A DNA stretch of 64,000 nucleotides, taken from NCBI GenBank assembly GCA_017417315.1, contig JAFPZK010000037.1, forward strand, positions 1 through 64,000. The letters are read 5' to 3'. The translations under genes and the position numbers were made by a program. The notes beneath the pieces were generated by a model that was not told where the DNA came from, did no database searches, and saw only the letters and a list, made by a program, of their open reading frames with translations. Each line of letters starts with the position of its first letter. Position 1 is the stretch's first letter. Source of the stretch: Bacteroidales bacterium (GTDB lineage Bacteria; Bacteroidota; Bacteroidia; Bacteroidales; UBA3824). This document shows positions 50,937 through 60,592 of the stretch, piece after piece.

Positions 50937-53900
50937 TTACTTTATCTGATACTCAATATTTTCATCTTTTAACCGTGAAATCAAATCGTTGTCAATCTTG
51001 ATTTTGTACGAGCGCGAACCCATACGGATTGCAACCTTGGTTTTCGGGTCAAAAATCTGAAACTTCAACGGATAATCGCCTTTACGTTGCGCTATCTCTT
51101 TTATGCTGCCGACTAATTGCGGATTCAAATCAGAAATCGGAATGTTCAACGTTATGGAGTTCAACATTTTTTTCTTCGCGTCGTCAAGCAGTTCTATCGA
51201 CTGAATCTTAAATTCAAACTCGTTAGGATTGTTATATCTCGGCTGAACGTTGCCGCGAATCAAAACCGCATAATTAACCGTAAAGAAACTCTTGTATTTC
51301 AAATAGTCTTTCGAGAACAGCGGAAACGCAAAACTGCCGTCAAAATCCTCTACCGTGAGTTGTCCCCACGGATTGCCGGTCTTAGTCGTCCGCTCTGCCG
51401 CACCCGTTACAATGCCCGCAACACGAATTTCTTTCAACTCTTTTAACGCCGTTAAATCAGCCATTTGAGCCATCGTTGCGTTGCAGTAATTTTCGATTTC
51501 GATTCTGTACGGGTCAAGCGGGTGCGCCGAAAGATAAATGCCAACAAGTTCTTTTTCTTTGTTCAGACGAACTAAATCCGACCATTCGTCACAGTTTTTC
51601 GGTACGGGTTTTTTGACGGACACTTCAATCGTGCCGCCGAAAAGCGAACTTCCGCCCGTATCACCGCCGGCTTTCATCTTCTGACCGTATTTGCCGATAG
51701 CCTCGCTGAAAGTCATCGTATCGCCCTCAACCGGCTCTAAAAACTGACTGCGCTTTAAATCTTTGAACGAGTCAAACGCGCCTGCAAGTGCAAAACTCTC
51801 TATCGTTCTGCGGTTTACCTGCGAAAGGTTGACCCTTTCAACAAAGTCGTAAATATCTTTGAAAGGTCCGTTTTTCTCCCTTTCGGCAACAATTCCTTCA
51901 ACTGCTGCCTCGCCGACACCTTTTATTCCGCCGAGACCAAACCTTATTCCGCCATCTTTGGTAACGGAAAAGTTCATCTCCGATTCGTTGATGTCAGGAC
52001 CTTTGACATCTATTTTCATGGCTTTACATTCTTCCATGAATTTTTTTACGTCGTCAATTGAATCTTTGTTTCGCGTTAAGTTTGCCGCCATGTATTCAGC
52101 GGGATAATGCGCCTTTAAGTATCCCGTCTGATAAGCCACCCAAGCATAACAAGCCGCGTGTGATTTGTTGAAAGCGTAGGACGCGAATTTCTCCCAGTCG
52201 CCCCAAATCTTCAACAAAATCTTTTCGTCATGACCGTTTTTCTTACCGCCTTCGATGAATTTCGGCTTTAAATCCGCCAACATCGCAGCGATTTTTTTAC
52301 CCATCGCCTTACGCAAAGAGTCAGCCTGACCACGTGTAAAACCCGCCAAAAGACGGCTCAAAAGCATAACTTGCTCCTGATAAACGGTTACTCCGTAAGT
52401 GTCTTTCAGATATTTTTCCATGACGGGAATATCATACGAAATCGGCTCTTTACCGAGTTTTCGGTTGATAAACGTCGGAATGTAATCCATAGGCCCCGGA
52501 CGATATAAAGCGTTCATCGCAATTAAGTCCGTTATCTGCGTGGGTTTTAGTTCTTTAAGGTACTTCTGCATACCCGGCGACTCAAACTGAAACGTTCCGA
52601 TTGTACGACCCTCGCTATAAAGTTGATACGTTAGTTTGTCGTCAATAGGAATAGCCTCCAAATCGATGTCAATGCCACGGTGTTTCTTAATATTTTTGAG
52701 CGTTTCTTTTTGAAGCGACAAAGTTTTAAGACCGAGAAAGTCCATCTTGATTAAACCAACACTTTCAACAACGTGTCCGTCGTACTGGGTTACAACGACA
52801 TCGCCACCGGTATCTTTATCTTTAATCGTGCAGACGGGCGCAATGTCGGTCAAGTCCTGAGCACCGATAATAACACCGCAGGCGTGAATACCGATTTGAC
52901 GATTTGTGTCCTCCAAATCCTTAGCGTATTTGAGCATCGAGGCGATGTTTTCGTTCTGACCTTCGAGCGGAAGTTTAAAATTCTCCGTTTCGGGCTGAAT
53001 ACCTTTTGTAAGTTGTTGTAATTCAGGGATATATTTATAACAAGTACCGAGGTTGACTTTCGGCATTTTCTTAGGAACTTCACCGTCAACAGCCTTTACT
53101 TGATATTCCTCGAAACTCTTTTCGGGAATAAGTTTTTTTATGGCGTTGACAATAGCGAGCGGCACTTTCTGAACCCTTCCCACATCGGCAACCGACGATT
53201 TTGTCGCCATTGTGCCGTAAGTAATAATGTGCGCAACTTTTTCAACACCGTATTTTTGAGTTACCCAATCGAGAACTTTTCCGCGACCGTCATCGTCAAA
53301 GTCCACATCAATATCGGGGAGTGAAATACGGTCAGGATTCAAGAAACGTTCAAAAAGCAGGTCATATTTTAACGGGTCGATGTTTGTGATTTTCAAGCAG
53401 TAAGCCACAACTGAGCCTGCCGCCGAACCACGCCCCGGACCAACCCAAACGTCCAGTTCTTCTCTTGCGGCGCGTATGTAGTCAGACACGATAAGAAAGT
53501 ATCCCGGAAAACCCATGGTCTTCATCACGTGAAGTTCAAATTTTATACGCTCAGCCTGTTCGGGCGTTAAAGTGTCGCCGTAACGGAATTTTGCACCGTC
53601 GTAAGTCAGTTTAGCAAGATAATCGGCTTCGAGTTTTATACGGTAAAGTTTTTCGTAACCGCCGAGTTTTTTTATCTTTTTCTCTGCATCTTCCTGAGAG
53701 AGAACTACATTGCCGTTTTCGTCCTGTGTAAACTCGTCAAAAAGGTCTTTTTCGGTAATCCTCTGACGGTATTCTTCTTCCGTGCCGAATGAAGCCGGAA
53801 TGTCGAATTTCGGCATGATAGGACCTGAGTCAATGTCATAAACCTCAACTTTTTCGGCGATTTCAACCGTGTTTGCAAGTGCTTCGGGAATGTCAGAGAA

Positions 53901-54806
53901 AATCTGCTCCATTTCGTCAGGAGTTTTCAACCATTCCTGTTTTGTGTAGTGCATACGGTTAGGGTCGTCGAAATCCTTACCCGTCGAAAGACAAATCAAA
54001 CGGTCGTGAGCCTCACCGTGGTCTTCTTCCACAAAGTGAACGTCATTCGTAGCGATTAACTTGATATTGTGCTTCTTAGAGAACTCAATTAAAACCTTGT
54101 TTACTTGTTCTTGTTTTTCAAAAGTATCGGTTGCAGCGTTAGGTTTGTCGGTTTTATGACGTTGCATTTCAAGGTAATAGTCATCACCGAAAAGATTTTT
54201 GAACCAAAGAACGGATTTTTCCGCTTCTTCGATTTCGCCTGCCATAATTTTTTGAGCAACTTCACCGCCTAAACACGCCGAACAACAAACCAAACCTTCG
54301 TGATATTTTTCGAGAATTTCCTTGTCAATACGCGCATTATAATAATAGCCTTCCGTAAAAGCGATTGACGAGAGTTTACAAAGGCTTTTATAACCGGTTT
54401 TGTTTTTTGCGAGCAAGATTAGGTGCCAGCCGCGATGGTCTTTAAGATGACGGTTTTCGTGAGCGCAATAGGCTTCGATACCGATTATGGGCTTAAAAGG
54501 CACATATTCTTCCGCTTTTTTCTCTAATTCAGGGAGTTGTGCTTCGAGTTCGGCTTTTTTTGCCGGGTCGGTTTCCTTTCCGATGGCCTCTTTACATTCC
54601 GAAACCGCTTTTTTGCATTTGCCGTTAACCTTTTTTGAAGTGTCAAATAAATCCTTGATACCGAACATGTTACCGTGGTCAGTTAAAGCCATGGCGTGCA
54701 TTCCGTTTTTTTGACATTTCGCAATCAGGTCAGGCACTTTTGACATTCCGTCCAAAATCGAATAATGCGAGTGGACGTGTAAGTGGGTAAATTTATCTTT
54801 ATCCAT
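50937..54806 (-). CDS. dnaE: DNA polymerase III alpha subunit
   Basis: A 1289-aa replicative polymerase. PHP domain at the N-terminus (THLHVHSHYSILDG), C-family polymerase core with WVGPGRGSAAGSVVAYCLKI, the catalytic aspartates in LPDIDVDFDDDGRG near 490-500 and FAVYQEQVML-like VTVYQEQVMLLSRLL near 805, tandem HhH region (LGGIKGVGEAAVEGIV) and the OB-fold (VAGIVTGAAERTTKTG) near 1125. Size fits Bacteroidota DnaE. Last gene after the response-regulator fusion and DUF5618 genes. Confidence 0.97.
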   Translation of the reverse strand: MDKDKFTHLHVHSHYSILDGMSKVPDLIAKCQKNGMHAMALTDHGNMFGIKDLFDTSKKVNGKCKKAVSECKEAIGKETDPAKKAELEAQLPELEKKAEEYVPFKPIIGIEAYCAHENRHLKDHRGWHLILLAKNKTGYKSLCKLSSIAFTEGYYYNARIDKEILEKYHEGLVCCSACLGGEVAQKIMAGEIEEAEKSVLWFKNLFGDDYYLEMQRHKTDKPNAATDTFEKQEQVNKVLIEFSKKHNIKLIATNDVHFVEEDHGEAHDRLICLSTGKDFDDPNRMHYTKQEWLKTPDEMEQIFSDIPEALANTVEIAEKVEVYDIDSGPIMPKFDIPASFGTEEEYRQRITEKDLFDEFTQDENGNVVLSQEDAEKKIKKLGGYEKLYRIKLEADYLAKLTYDGAKFRYGDTLTPEQAERIKFELHVMKTMGFPGYFLIVSDYIRAAREELDVWVGPGRGSAAGSVVAYCLKITNIDPLKYDLLFERFLNPDRISLPDIDVDFDDDGRGKVLDWVTQKYGVEKVAHIITYGTMATKSSVADVGRVQKVPLAIVNAIKKLIPEKSFEEYQVKAVDGEVPKKMPKVNLGTCYKYIPELQQLTKGIQPETENFKLPLEGQNENIASMLKYAKDLEDTNRQIGIHACGVIIGAQDLTDIAPVCTIKDKDTGGDVVVTQYDGHVVESVGLIKMDFLGLKTLSLQKETLKNIKKHRGIDIDLEAIPIDDKLTYQLYSEGRTIGTFQFESPGMQKYLKELKPTQITDLIAMNALYRPGPMDYIPTFINRKLGKEPISYDIPVMEKYLKDTYGVTVYQEQVMLLSRLLAGFTRGQADSLRKAMGKKIAAMLADLKPKFIEGGKKNGHDEKILLKIWGDWEKFASYAFNKSHAACYAWVAYQTGYLKAHYPAEYMAANLTRNKDSIDDVKKFMEECKAMKIDVKGPDINESEMNFSVTKDGGIRFGLGGIKGVGEAAVEGIVAEREKNGPFKDIYDFVERVNLSQVNRRTIESFALAGAFDSFKDLKRSQFLEPVEGDTMTFSEAIGKYGQKMKAGGDTGGSSLFGGTIEVSVKKPVPKNCDEWSDLVRLNKEKELVGIYLSAHPLDPYRIEIENYCNATMAQMADLTALKELKEIRVAGIVTGAAERTTKTGNPWGQLTVEDFDGSFAFPLFSKDYLKYKSFFTVNYAVLIRGNVQPRYNNPNEFEFKIQSIELLDDAKKKMLNSITLNIPISDLNPQLVGSIKEIAQRKGDYPLKFQIFDPKTKVAIRMGSRSYKIKIDNDLISRLKDENIEYQIK

Positions 54807-54847
54807 AATGTTTTTGATTTTTGAGTAGTCGTAATAATATTATAGTG

Positions 54848-55231
54848 TTAAGAATTTTGTTCGCACCATTCAATGATGTTTTCCATCTTTTGAACACCGC
54901 TCTGCACCACGGGAACGTCTTTTGTACCGTCATAACCCATATAAAGATGCATAATATTATAGCCCTCAACAACATCGTTCAAGAGTTTTTTGCTGCGTTT
55001 TGAAACAGCCTCTTTAAAATCGTTGATGTCCAAACGCCTGCCTTTTTTGGGTTTCAAATGAAAAATGTCCGCTAAAATAAGCAGACAACCGTTCCACATT
55101 GTGTTTCCCGCCATTCTGATATATTTGCTGTCGGTATAATAACCGTCTTGTTTTACTGCTTTGTCGCGTAAAATTTCCTTTGCATTGTCGAGGTAACGTT
55201 TAGCCTCGTCAATAGTGTTATCACATTCCAT
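54848..55231 (-). CDS. DUF5618-family protein
   Basis: A 127-aa all-alpha protein (DEAKRYLDNAKEILRDKAV, YIRMAGNTMWNGCLLILAD, DFKEAVSKRSKKLLNDVVEG, MHLYMGYDGTKDV). Resembles DUF5618 and HEPN-like helical proteins in shape; no HEPN R-x4-6-H catalytic motif is evident. 14 bp after the response-regulator gene and 41 bp before dnaE. Function unknown. Confidence 0.7.
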   Translation of the reverse strand: MECDNTIDEAKRYLDNAKEILRDKAVKQDGYYTDSKYIRMAGNTMWNGCLLILADIFHLKPKKGRRLDINDFKEAVSKRSKKLLNDVVEGYNIMHLYMGYDGTKDVPVVQSGVQKMENIIEWCEQNS

Positions 55232-55245
55232 AACCTTAAACTCTT

Positions 55246-56133
55246 TTATATTAAGAAACTTCGTTTTTTCTTGACTTTCACGACATTGCCTTTTCCGATG
55301 TATTCGATACTGTCGAAAAGGGCTTTTGATAGATTGATTCCTCTGCCGCTGAAACCTTCTTTGTTTTCTTCAAGCGAGGGGACGGAAATGTTGTTGTAAT
55401 CAAAACCGTCGCCGTCATCAGTTATCACCCACTGACATTCTTCCTCGTTGTACGAAAACTCAATTTTTACACGGCGCGAACTTAGTACCGGATCTTCAAG
55501 TCTTTCTCGGATTAACTGTTCAAAATTTCCTTCATCGGTACTGCGCTTTTTTTCCGAAAAAGTGATGCCGAGATTGCCGTGTTCAACAGCATTACAGATA
55601 AGTTCGGAAAGTCCGACACGGATTTCAGTTTCAACATAATCGCTGAAATATCCCGGAATAAACTCGTCAAAAACTCTTTCGGCTATTTTGTAAACCACGT
55701 CAAAACCGATAGGGAACACCATATTAATATTGCCGCTGATAACGGAGCCAAAGTCGGTTTTAGTATGTTGATTTTCAAGTTTATCTTTTTGCTTAGCGAT
55801 TTTCGGCAAAATATCCTTATCAAGAATGGGATGCTTCAAAAAATCGTTAGCCCCGTTTCTGAAACATTCCGTAATAACTCTTTCAGAGGTTTGAGTCGCG
55901 ACCATCAAAATAAATGTCGTTAAGTCTTTTTCGCGGATTTGTTTCAAAAATTCAAGTCCCGAAACACCCGGTAACAAAATATCACAGATTATCATATCCG
56001 GCTTTTGACGGATATAAGAATCAAGCCCTTCGGGAACGTTACGCGCCGAAACCGCCTCGTAGCCCGAATATCTCAACAAATCACGCAAATAGTTGCGAGA
56101 AATGAAATCGTCCTCTATTATAAGAATTTTCAA
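55246..56133 (-). CDS. Response regulator fused to RsbW-like ATPase domain
   Basis: A 295-aa protein. Receiver domain residues 1-120: KILIIEDDFISRNYLRDLL, phospho-Asp in MIICDILLPGVSG near 50, Lys in FLKHPILDKD near 103. Then a GHKL ATPase of the anti-sigma-factor type (about 150-295): N-box GLSELICNAVEHGN, ITDDGDGFDY, GFSGRGINLSKALFDS. No His for autophosphorylation, so the ATPase probably binds or phosphorylates a partner protein, under control of the receiver. The likely start is the TTG at 56131-56133, since no ATG lies near the receiver start. First gene of the operon with DUF5618 and dnaE. Confidence 0.82.
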   Translation of the reverse strand: MKILIIEDDFISRNYLRDLLRYSGYEAVSARNVPEGLDSYIRQKPDMIICDILLPGVSGLEFLKQIREKDLTTFILMVATQTSERVITECFRNGANDFLKHPILDKDILPKIAKQKDKLENQHTKTDFGSVISGNINMVFPIGFDVVYKIAERVFDEFIPGYFSDYVETEIRVGLSELICNAVEHGNLGITFSEKKRSTDEGNFEQLIRERLEDPVLSSRRVKIEFSYNEEECQWVITDDGDGFDYNNISVPSLEENKEGFSGRGINLSKALFDSIEYIGKGNVVKVKKKRSFLI

Positions 56134-56298
56134 GACTTTTACGCTTTTAAAGTTAAAACTAATTCCTTGCAAAGTAAAAAAAAAAGGAAATTAAATCCAA
56201 AAAAAACTTCAAAAAAGTTTCGATTTAAAAAGTACTTTATATGTAAAACCTTGATTTTCAATACAAAAAAAACTTTTTTAAAAAAAGTTACAAAAATA

Positions 56299-56330
56299 TT
56301 TGTTCATAAAGAAAAGTTGTTATACATTTG
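56299..56330 (+). promoter_or_regulatory. Promoter of the coiled-coil protein-zapA operon
   Basis: TTTG (56299-56302), 20 nt, TACATTTG (56323-56330), 22 nt before the ATG at 56353. Confidence 0.7.
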
Positions 56331-56352
56331 TCAAGAGATTTTGGTAGAAGCA

Positions 56353-56643
56353 ATGACAGAAGATAAAGAAATATTAATCAACGGGTTTCGGGAAAAATTC
56401 CGGCAACTTATGACCGTCTGCGACAGGTTGTATGAAGAGAATTCCGCTTTAAAAGCCAAAAATGCGGAGTTGAGCAAAGACATCAGCCAGTGGGAAGACA
56501 AATATAAGGAACTTAACCTGAAAGTGGAGAATCTGAATACGGTTCTCTCGCTTGTTGATAAGTCTGACAAGCATGCCGCCAAAATCAAGCTTAACAGGAT
56601 GGCGCGGGAGGTTGACAGAATATTGTCTCTCATAACAGACTGA
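56353..56643 (+). CDS. Coiled-coil protein encoded upstream of zapA
   Basis: A 96-aa protein with heptad pattern through most of its length (REKFRQLMTVCDRLYEENSA, LKAKNAELSKDISQWEDKY, ELNLKVENLNTVLSLVDK). Position directly before zapA suggests a ZapB-like cell-division partner, as in other Bacteroidota where a small coiled-coil gene precedes zapA. No specific motif proves it. ATG chosen by the promoter; the longer frame upstream crosses it. Confidence 0.7.
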   Translation: MTEDKEILINGFREKFRQLMTVCDRLYEENSALKAKNAELSKDISQWEDKYKELNLKVENLNTVLSLVDKSDKHAAKIKLNRMAREVDRILSLITD

Positions 56644-56695
56644 AAAAGCCGGATTTTTTTAAGATATATGATTATTATATAAACATTTGTTTTAA

Positions 56696-57001
56696 ATGGA
56701 CGACAGGTTATCAATAAGAATTACCATAGACGGCAGAACGTATCCTATGAACGTAAACCGCGAAGAGGAGGAGAAAATACGCGCAGCCGCCAAACTTATA
56801 AACGAGCGTTTGAACGTTTATAAGAGCAGGTATATCACAAGCGGGAAAGACTCTTTTGACTTTCTCGTGATGGTGGCTATCGACTTGATAACAAAATATA
56901 TGGACAAAGAAAACAAAATTGATAATAACGATTTGGTTTCCGAACTTCGCATTATGACAAGCGAAGTGGACGATTATATCAAAAAAATTCAGGCTCTTTA
57001 A
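56696..57001 (+). CDS. zapA: Cell division protein ZapA
   Basis: A 101-aa ZapA: N-terminal beta-hairpin (LSIRITIDGRTYPMNVNREE), then the helix EEKIRAAAKLINERLNVY and the coiled-coil tail ending VDDYIKKIQAL. Promotes FtsZ bundling at the Z ring. Followed by a 6S RNA gene, the same neighbour as in many proteobacteria. Confidence 0.9.
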   Translation: MDDRLSIRITIDGRTYPMNVNREEEEKIRAAAKLINERLNVYKSRYITSGKDSFDFLVMVAIDLITKYMDKENKIDNNDLVSELRIMTSEVDDYIKKIQAL

Positions 57002-57019
57002 AAAAAATATAGGATATTT

Positions 57020-57228
57020 GCCCGCATCATTTCAGCAAGAGGTTTGAAACTCAACATTAAAATTAATTAGGGATTTATCTTCGCTTTGTGTATAACAGGC
57101 CTTACCTATGCTCTGCATAGTTCAGTTTTTTTTCTGACGTTGGACGTTAAAAGCAAAGGAGTTTGTCCCGCCCGTGTATTACAGGGGTTTCTTAAACAGT
57201 TTTCTTGAAATGGTGCGGCTTTTTTTTG
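57020..57228 (+). ncRNA. ssrS: 6S RNA (ssrS, Bacteroidota/6S-Flavo type)
   Basis: The 264-bp gap between zapA and rny contains an RNA of about 205 nt. The closing stem pairs CCGCATCATTTCA (57022-57034) with TGAAATGGTGCGG (57207-57219, one G-U pair), then a run of eight T. Between them lie long partly complementary arms and an open centre, as 6S RNAs have. Location next to zapA is the conserved ssrS place. A weak -7 box (GATATTTG) precedes it. 6S RNA binds RNA polymerase holoenzyme as a promoter mimic. Alternative: leader of rny. Confidence 0.7.
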
Positions 57229-57265
57229 TAATTAAACTTAAAAAAACAAATTCTAAAAATCAAAA

Positions 57266-58837
57266 ATGAGCAATGTTATTATAATGGTGTGTATTGCGGT
57301 AGTCAGCATTGTAATAGGTTATGCCTTAGGGTATTTCTTAAAAATCAAGGCTACTGAAAAAACAGCAAGCAGAATTCTTGACAACGCCAATTCGGACGCC
57401 GAGGCTATCAAACAGAGAAAAATTCTTGAAGCCAAAGAGGAAGCATTGAAAATGAAAGGCGAAAACGAAAGAATAGCCAACGAAAAAAATGCCAAACTCC
57501 AACAATTGGAACAACGTCTCAGACAAAAAGAAAATTCTCTGAACCAGACCAAAAACGAGTTGCAGAAAAAACAAAAAGAAATCGATTTGAAACGCAACGA
57601 AGCGGACGCAATTAAAGCAAACTTGGAAGTTCAGTTAGAAAAAGTCGAAAACAAGGATAAAGAACTTGACGATTTAAGAAAAAAGGCTCAGGAAAACCTC
57701 GAAGCAATTGCCGGAATTTCTGCCGTTGACGCCAAACAACAACTTATTGACTCCCTTAAAGCCGAGGCTCAAACCGAGGCAATCAGTCTTAAAAACGAAA
57801 TTCTCGAAGAGGCACAACTTCAAGCCGGAAGAGAGGCTAAAAAGATTGTCATTCAGACGATTCAGCGTGTAGGCGCAGAAACGGCAATCGAAAACGCCGT
57901 TACGGTTTTCAATATCGATAACGACGAAATCAAAGGACGTATTATCGGTAGAGAAGGAAGAAATATCAGGGCTTTGGAAGCCGCAACGGGAATAGAAATC
58001 ATCGTTGACGACACCCCTGAGGCAATCGTTCTTTCAGGCTTTGACCCCGTAAGAAGAGAGGTTGCAAGATTGGCTTTGCATCAACTCGTAACGGACGGCA
58101 GAATACACCCCGCGAGAATCGAAGAGGTTGTCGCAAAAACCAAAAAACAATTGGAAGAAGAAATTGCGGAAGTCGGTAAACGTACTTATATAGATTTGGG
58201 TATTCACGGGCTTCACCCCGAACTTGTAAGACTTATCGGCAAAATGAAATACCGCTCGTCATACGGACAAAACCTTTTGCAACACTCACGCGAGACGGCA
58301 AACCTTTGCGCAGTAATGGCTTCTGAACTCGGACTTCCGAACTACGTAAAAGCCGCTAAACGTGCCGGACTTCTTCACGACATCGGTAAAGTGCCTGACG
58401 AAGAACCCGATTTGCCGCACGCAATTGTCGGAATGAAACTTGCAGAAAAGTTCAAAGAAAAACCCGAAATTTGCAACGCAATCGGCGCACACCATGACGA
58501 AATAGAGATGACAAGTTTGATTTCTCCGATAGTTCAGGTTTGCGACGCAATTTCCGGCGCAAGACCGGGAGCAAGAAGAGAGATTGCCGAAAGTTACATC
58601 AAACGTCTCAAAGGTCTTGAAAATCTCGCTCAGTCTTATCCGGGCGTTTTGAAAACTTACGCAATTCAGGCGGGAAGAGAACTCCGCGTTATTGTCGGTG
58701 CTGACAAAGTTACCGACCAAGAAACCGAAACCTTATCGGCAGAAATCGCTAAGAAAATTCAGGACGAAATGACATATCCCGGACAGATAAAAATCACTGT
58801 CATCAGGGAAACAAGAGCGATAAACTACGCAAAATAA
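57266..58837 (+). CDS. rny: Ribonuclease Y
   Basis: A 523-aa endoribonuclease. N-terminal membrane segment ([20 protein letters not shown]), a long Lys/Glu coiled coil (about 30-170), KH domain ([19 protein letters not shown] near 230) and HD domain ([32 protein letters not shown] near 370 with the His-Asp pair). Initiates mRNA decay at the inner membrane. The stop overlaps the porV start by 1 nt. Confidence 0.96.
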   Translation: MSNVIIMVCIAVVSIVIGYALGYFLKIKATEKTASRILDNANSDAEAIKQRKILEAKEEALKMKGENERIANEKNAKLQQLEQRLRQKENSLNQTKNELQKKQKEIDLKRNEADAIKANLEVQLEKVENKDKELDDLRKKAQENLEAIAGISAVDAKQQLIDSLKAEAQTEAISLKNEILEEAQLQAGREAKKIVIQTIQRVGAETAIENAVTVFNIDNDEIKGRIIGREGRNIRALEAATGIEIIVDDTPEAIVLSGFDPVRREVARLALHQLVTDGRIHPARIEEVVAKTKKQLEEEIAEVGKRTYIDLGIHGLHPELVRLIGKMKYRSSYGQNLLQHSRETANLCAVMASELGLPNYVKAAKRAGLLHDIGKVPDEEPDLPHAIVGMKLAEKFKEKPEICNAIGAHHDEIEMTSLISPIVQVCDAISGARPGARREIAESYIKRLKGLENLAQSYPGVLKTYAIQAGRELRVIVGADKVTDQETETLSAEIAKKIQDEMTYPGQIKITVIRETRAINYAK

Positions 58838-60009
58838 TGATGAAAAAAAATTTACTTTTGATACTATTTGCATTGGGCGGAGTTTCCGCCCAAGCGCAAA
58901 TTTCAGCAAGTCAGGACGCTGTGGGCAGGGATAATACATCGAATATAATTTCTACCGCAGCCTCTTTTCTTTTAATTACGCCCGATTCGAGGGCGGCTGG
59001 TCTCGGCGATGCAGGCGTTGCAACCTCCGCCGACATCAATTCTCAACATTGGAACGCCTCAAAATATATTTTTGCAGAACATAAAAACGGCGTTTCAGGC
59101 TCGTATACACCTTGGCTGAAATCTTACGTTGACGATATGTTTATCGGCTATCTTTCGGGCTATAACAAGTTGAAACGCGGAAATCAGGCAATCGGATATT
59201 CCTTGACGTATTTTAATTACGGCGATATGACTTTCACAGATTATAACGGAACTACACTAAAAAATTTCAACCCGAAAGAGTTTGCCTTAGACGCTTCGTA
59301 TTCGTTGAAACTTGCCGAAAATCTCAGCGGCGGACTTACGATGCGGTATATTTATTCAAACCTGACGGGAAAGGCTACAATCGGCTCGGAAGAAAGTCAT
59401 GCGGGACATTCGGTTGCGGGAGATATTTCTGTTTTTTATACTAAAAATTTTCAGACCGGCGAAAAAAACTCGACGTTATCTCTCGGTGCAAACATCAGCA
59501 ACATCGGTACAAAAATGGGGTATACCTCAAACAATCAAAACTTTATACCGACAAATCTGAAACTTGGCGTATGCTATAAATTGGATATTGACGAGTATAA
59601 TTCAATAAGTTGTGCTTTTGATGTCAACAAACTTTTGGTGCCGACACCGCCGGTTTACAACGCGACGGGCGACTCGATAATTGCCGGCAAAGACGATGAC
59701 GTTTCAGTGCCGGTCGGCATTTTCCAAAGTTTCGGGGACGCGCCTGACGGTTTTAAAGAGGAAATCAAGGAACTCTCCTACTCTATCGGTTTTGAGTATT
59801 GGTACGCTAACACTTTTGCAGGCAGAATCGGCTATTTTACCGAACATAAAGACAAAGGCGGACGTCGTTATCTTACATTCGGCGTAGGGCTTAATATCAA
59901 GTCATTTACCTTTGATTTTGCATATTTGGTAACGACCACGCAAAGTAATCCGTTGCAAAATACGATAAGATTTTCTTTGGGATTTTATTTGGATAATTCA
60001 AAAAAATAG
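58837..60009 (+). CDS. porV: Type IX secretion outer membrane protein PorV (LptO)
   Basis: A 390-aa outer membrane barrel of the FadL-like family with signal peptide (SAQAQ near residue 21). PorV features: AASFLLITPDSRAAGLGDAG, VATSADINSQHWNASKYIF, then barrel strands ending LGFYLDN. PorV shuttles T9SS substrates from the translocon to the attachment complex. Its presence means the organism runs T9SS, in line with the sorting domain of the BspA-like gene at 39.1 kb. Coupled to rny by overlap. The ATG at 58837 or the next one (58840) could be used. Confidence 0.93.
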   Translation: MMKKNLLLILFALGGVSAQAQISASQDAVGRDNTSNIISTAASFLLITPDSRAAGLGDAGVATSADINSQHWNASKYIFAEHKNGVSGSYTPWLKSYVDDMFIGYLSGYNKLKRGNQAIGYSLTYFNYGDMTFTDYNGTTLKNFNPKEFALDASYSLKLAENLSGGLTMRYIYSNLTGKATIGSEESHAGHSVAGDISVFYTKNFQTGEKNSTLSLGANISNIGTKMGYTSNNQNFIPTNLKLGVCYKLDIDEYNSISCAFDVNKLLVPTPPVYNATGDSIIAGKDDDVSVPVGIFQSFGDAPDGFKEEIKELSYSIGFEYWYANTFAGRIGYFTEHKDKGGRRYLTFGVGLNIKSFTFDFAYLVTTTQSNPLQNTIRFSLGFYLDNSKK

Positions 60010-60011
60010 TT

Positions 60012-60019
60012 TATCTTTG
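60012..60019 (+). promoter_or_regulatory. tmRNA promoter -7 box
   Basis: TATCTTTG, 12 nt before the tmRNA 5' end, overlapping the last codons/stop region downstream of porV. Confidence 0.6.
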
Positions 60020-60031
60020 CACCGTCTTATT

Positions 60032-60430
60032 GGGGCTGACTTTGGTTTTGACGGCGTGCAAGGTCGGCGTATAAGCATGCAGGAACACGTAACAACTTCC
60101 TTAATCAGGGTTACACAACTATAAATGGCGAAAATTACGATTACGCTCTCGCTGCCTAAGTTGAAGGTTTAGTAAACTTGCTTAATTCCCCGACAGAGGT
60201 TCGGGGAACGGGACATCTCCCGATGCTTTGTCTGTGGCTCAATCGGTAAGGAGGTGCTATTAATTACAGAATAGTTTTTATGTGCCTTGACGTAAAAATG
60301 AAGTTTTTAAGGATAAGAAACAATTAGGGCGTTTTCTCTCAGGTTGTTTACGAAAATTAAAAGAAAACTAAGCATGTAGAAAGTATGGTGGTCTCTCGTT
60401 CGGACCGGGGTTCGACCCCCCGCAGCTCCA
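60032..60430 (+). ncRNA. ssrA: tmRNA
   Basis: About 399 nt. 5' end GGGGCTGACTTTGGTTTTGAC and 3' end GGGGTTCGACCCCCCGCAGCTCC-A form the tRNA-like acceptor and T arm (GGGGCTG with CAGCTCC, one G-U). The tag reading frame at 60127-60159 encodes GENYDYALAA then TAA. CCA is not encoded. It rescues ribosomes on broken messages with SmpB. A small antisense ORF across its 3' end is spurious. Confidence 0.97.
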
Positions 60431-60437
60431 CACAAAA

Positions 60438-60478
60438 AAAACGATTGCAGATTATTTTTAGTCCGCAATCGTTTTTTT
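60438..60478 (+). terminator. tmRNA terminator
   Basis: Stem ACGATTGC (60441-60448) with 60465-60472, A-rich on the left and eight T on the right. Confidence 0.85.
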
Positions 60479-60525
60479 TCGTATAATTTAGTTTGTGCAA
60501 ATGTAACAAAAGTTTTTTACAATAC

Positions 60526-60573
60526 AAAAAACCGCCGTCCGAAAATTTTTCTTTCAAAATATCGGACGGCGGG
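60526..60573 (-). terminator. Terminator of the fimbrillin-like gene
   Basis: Perfect 11-bp stem CCGCCGTCCGA (60532-60542) with 60562-60572, followed leftward by TTTTTT. 20 bp after the gene's stop. Confidence 0.85.
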
Positions 60574-60592
60574 TAAAAATTTTATAGTTTTA

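Noticed and set aside
60357..60557. 66-aa leftward ORF over the tmRNA 3' end
   Set aside because: It covers the tRNA-like arm and both terminator hairpins; spurious.
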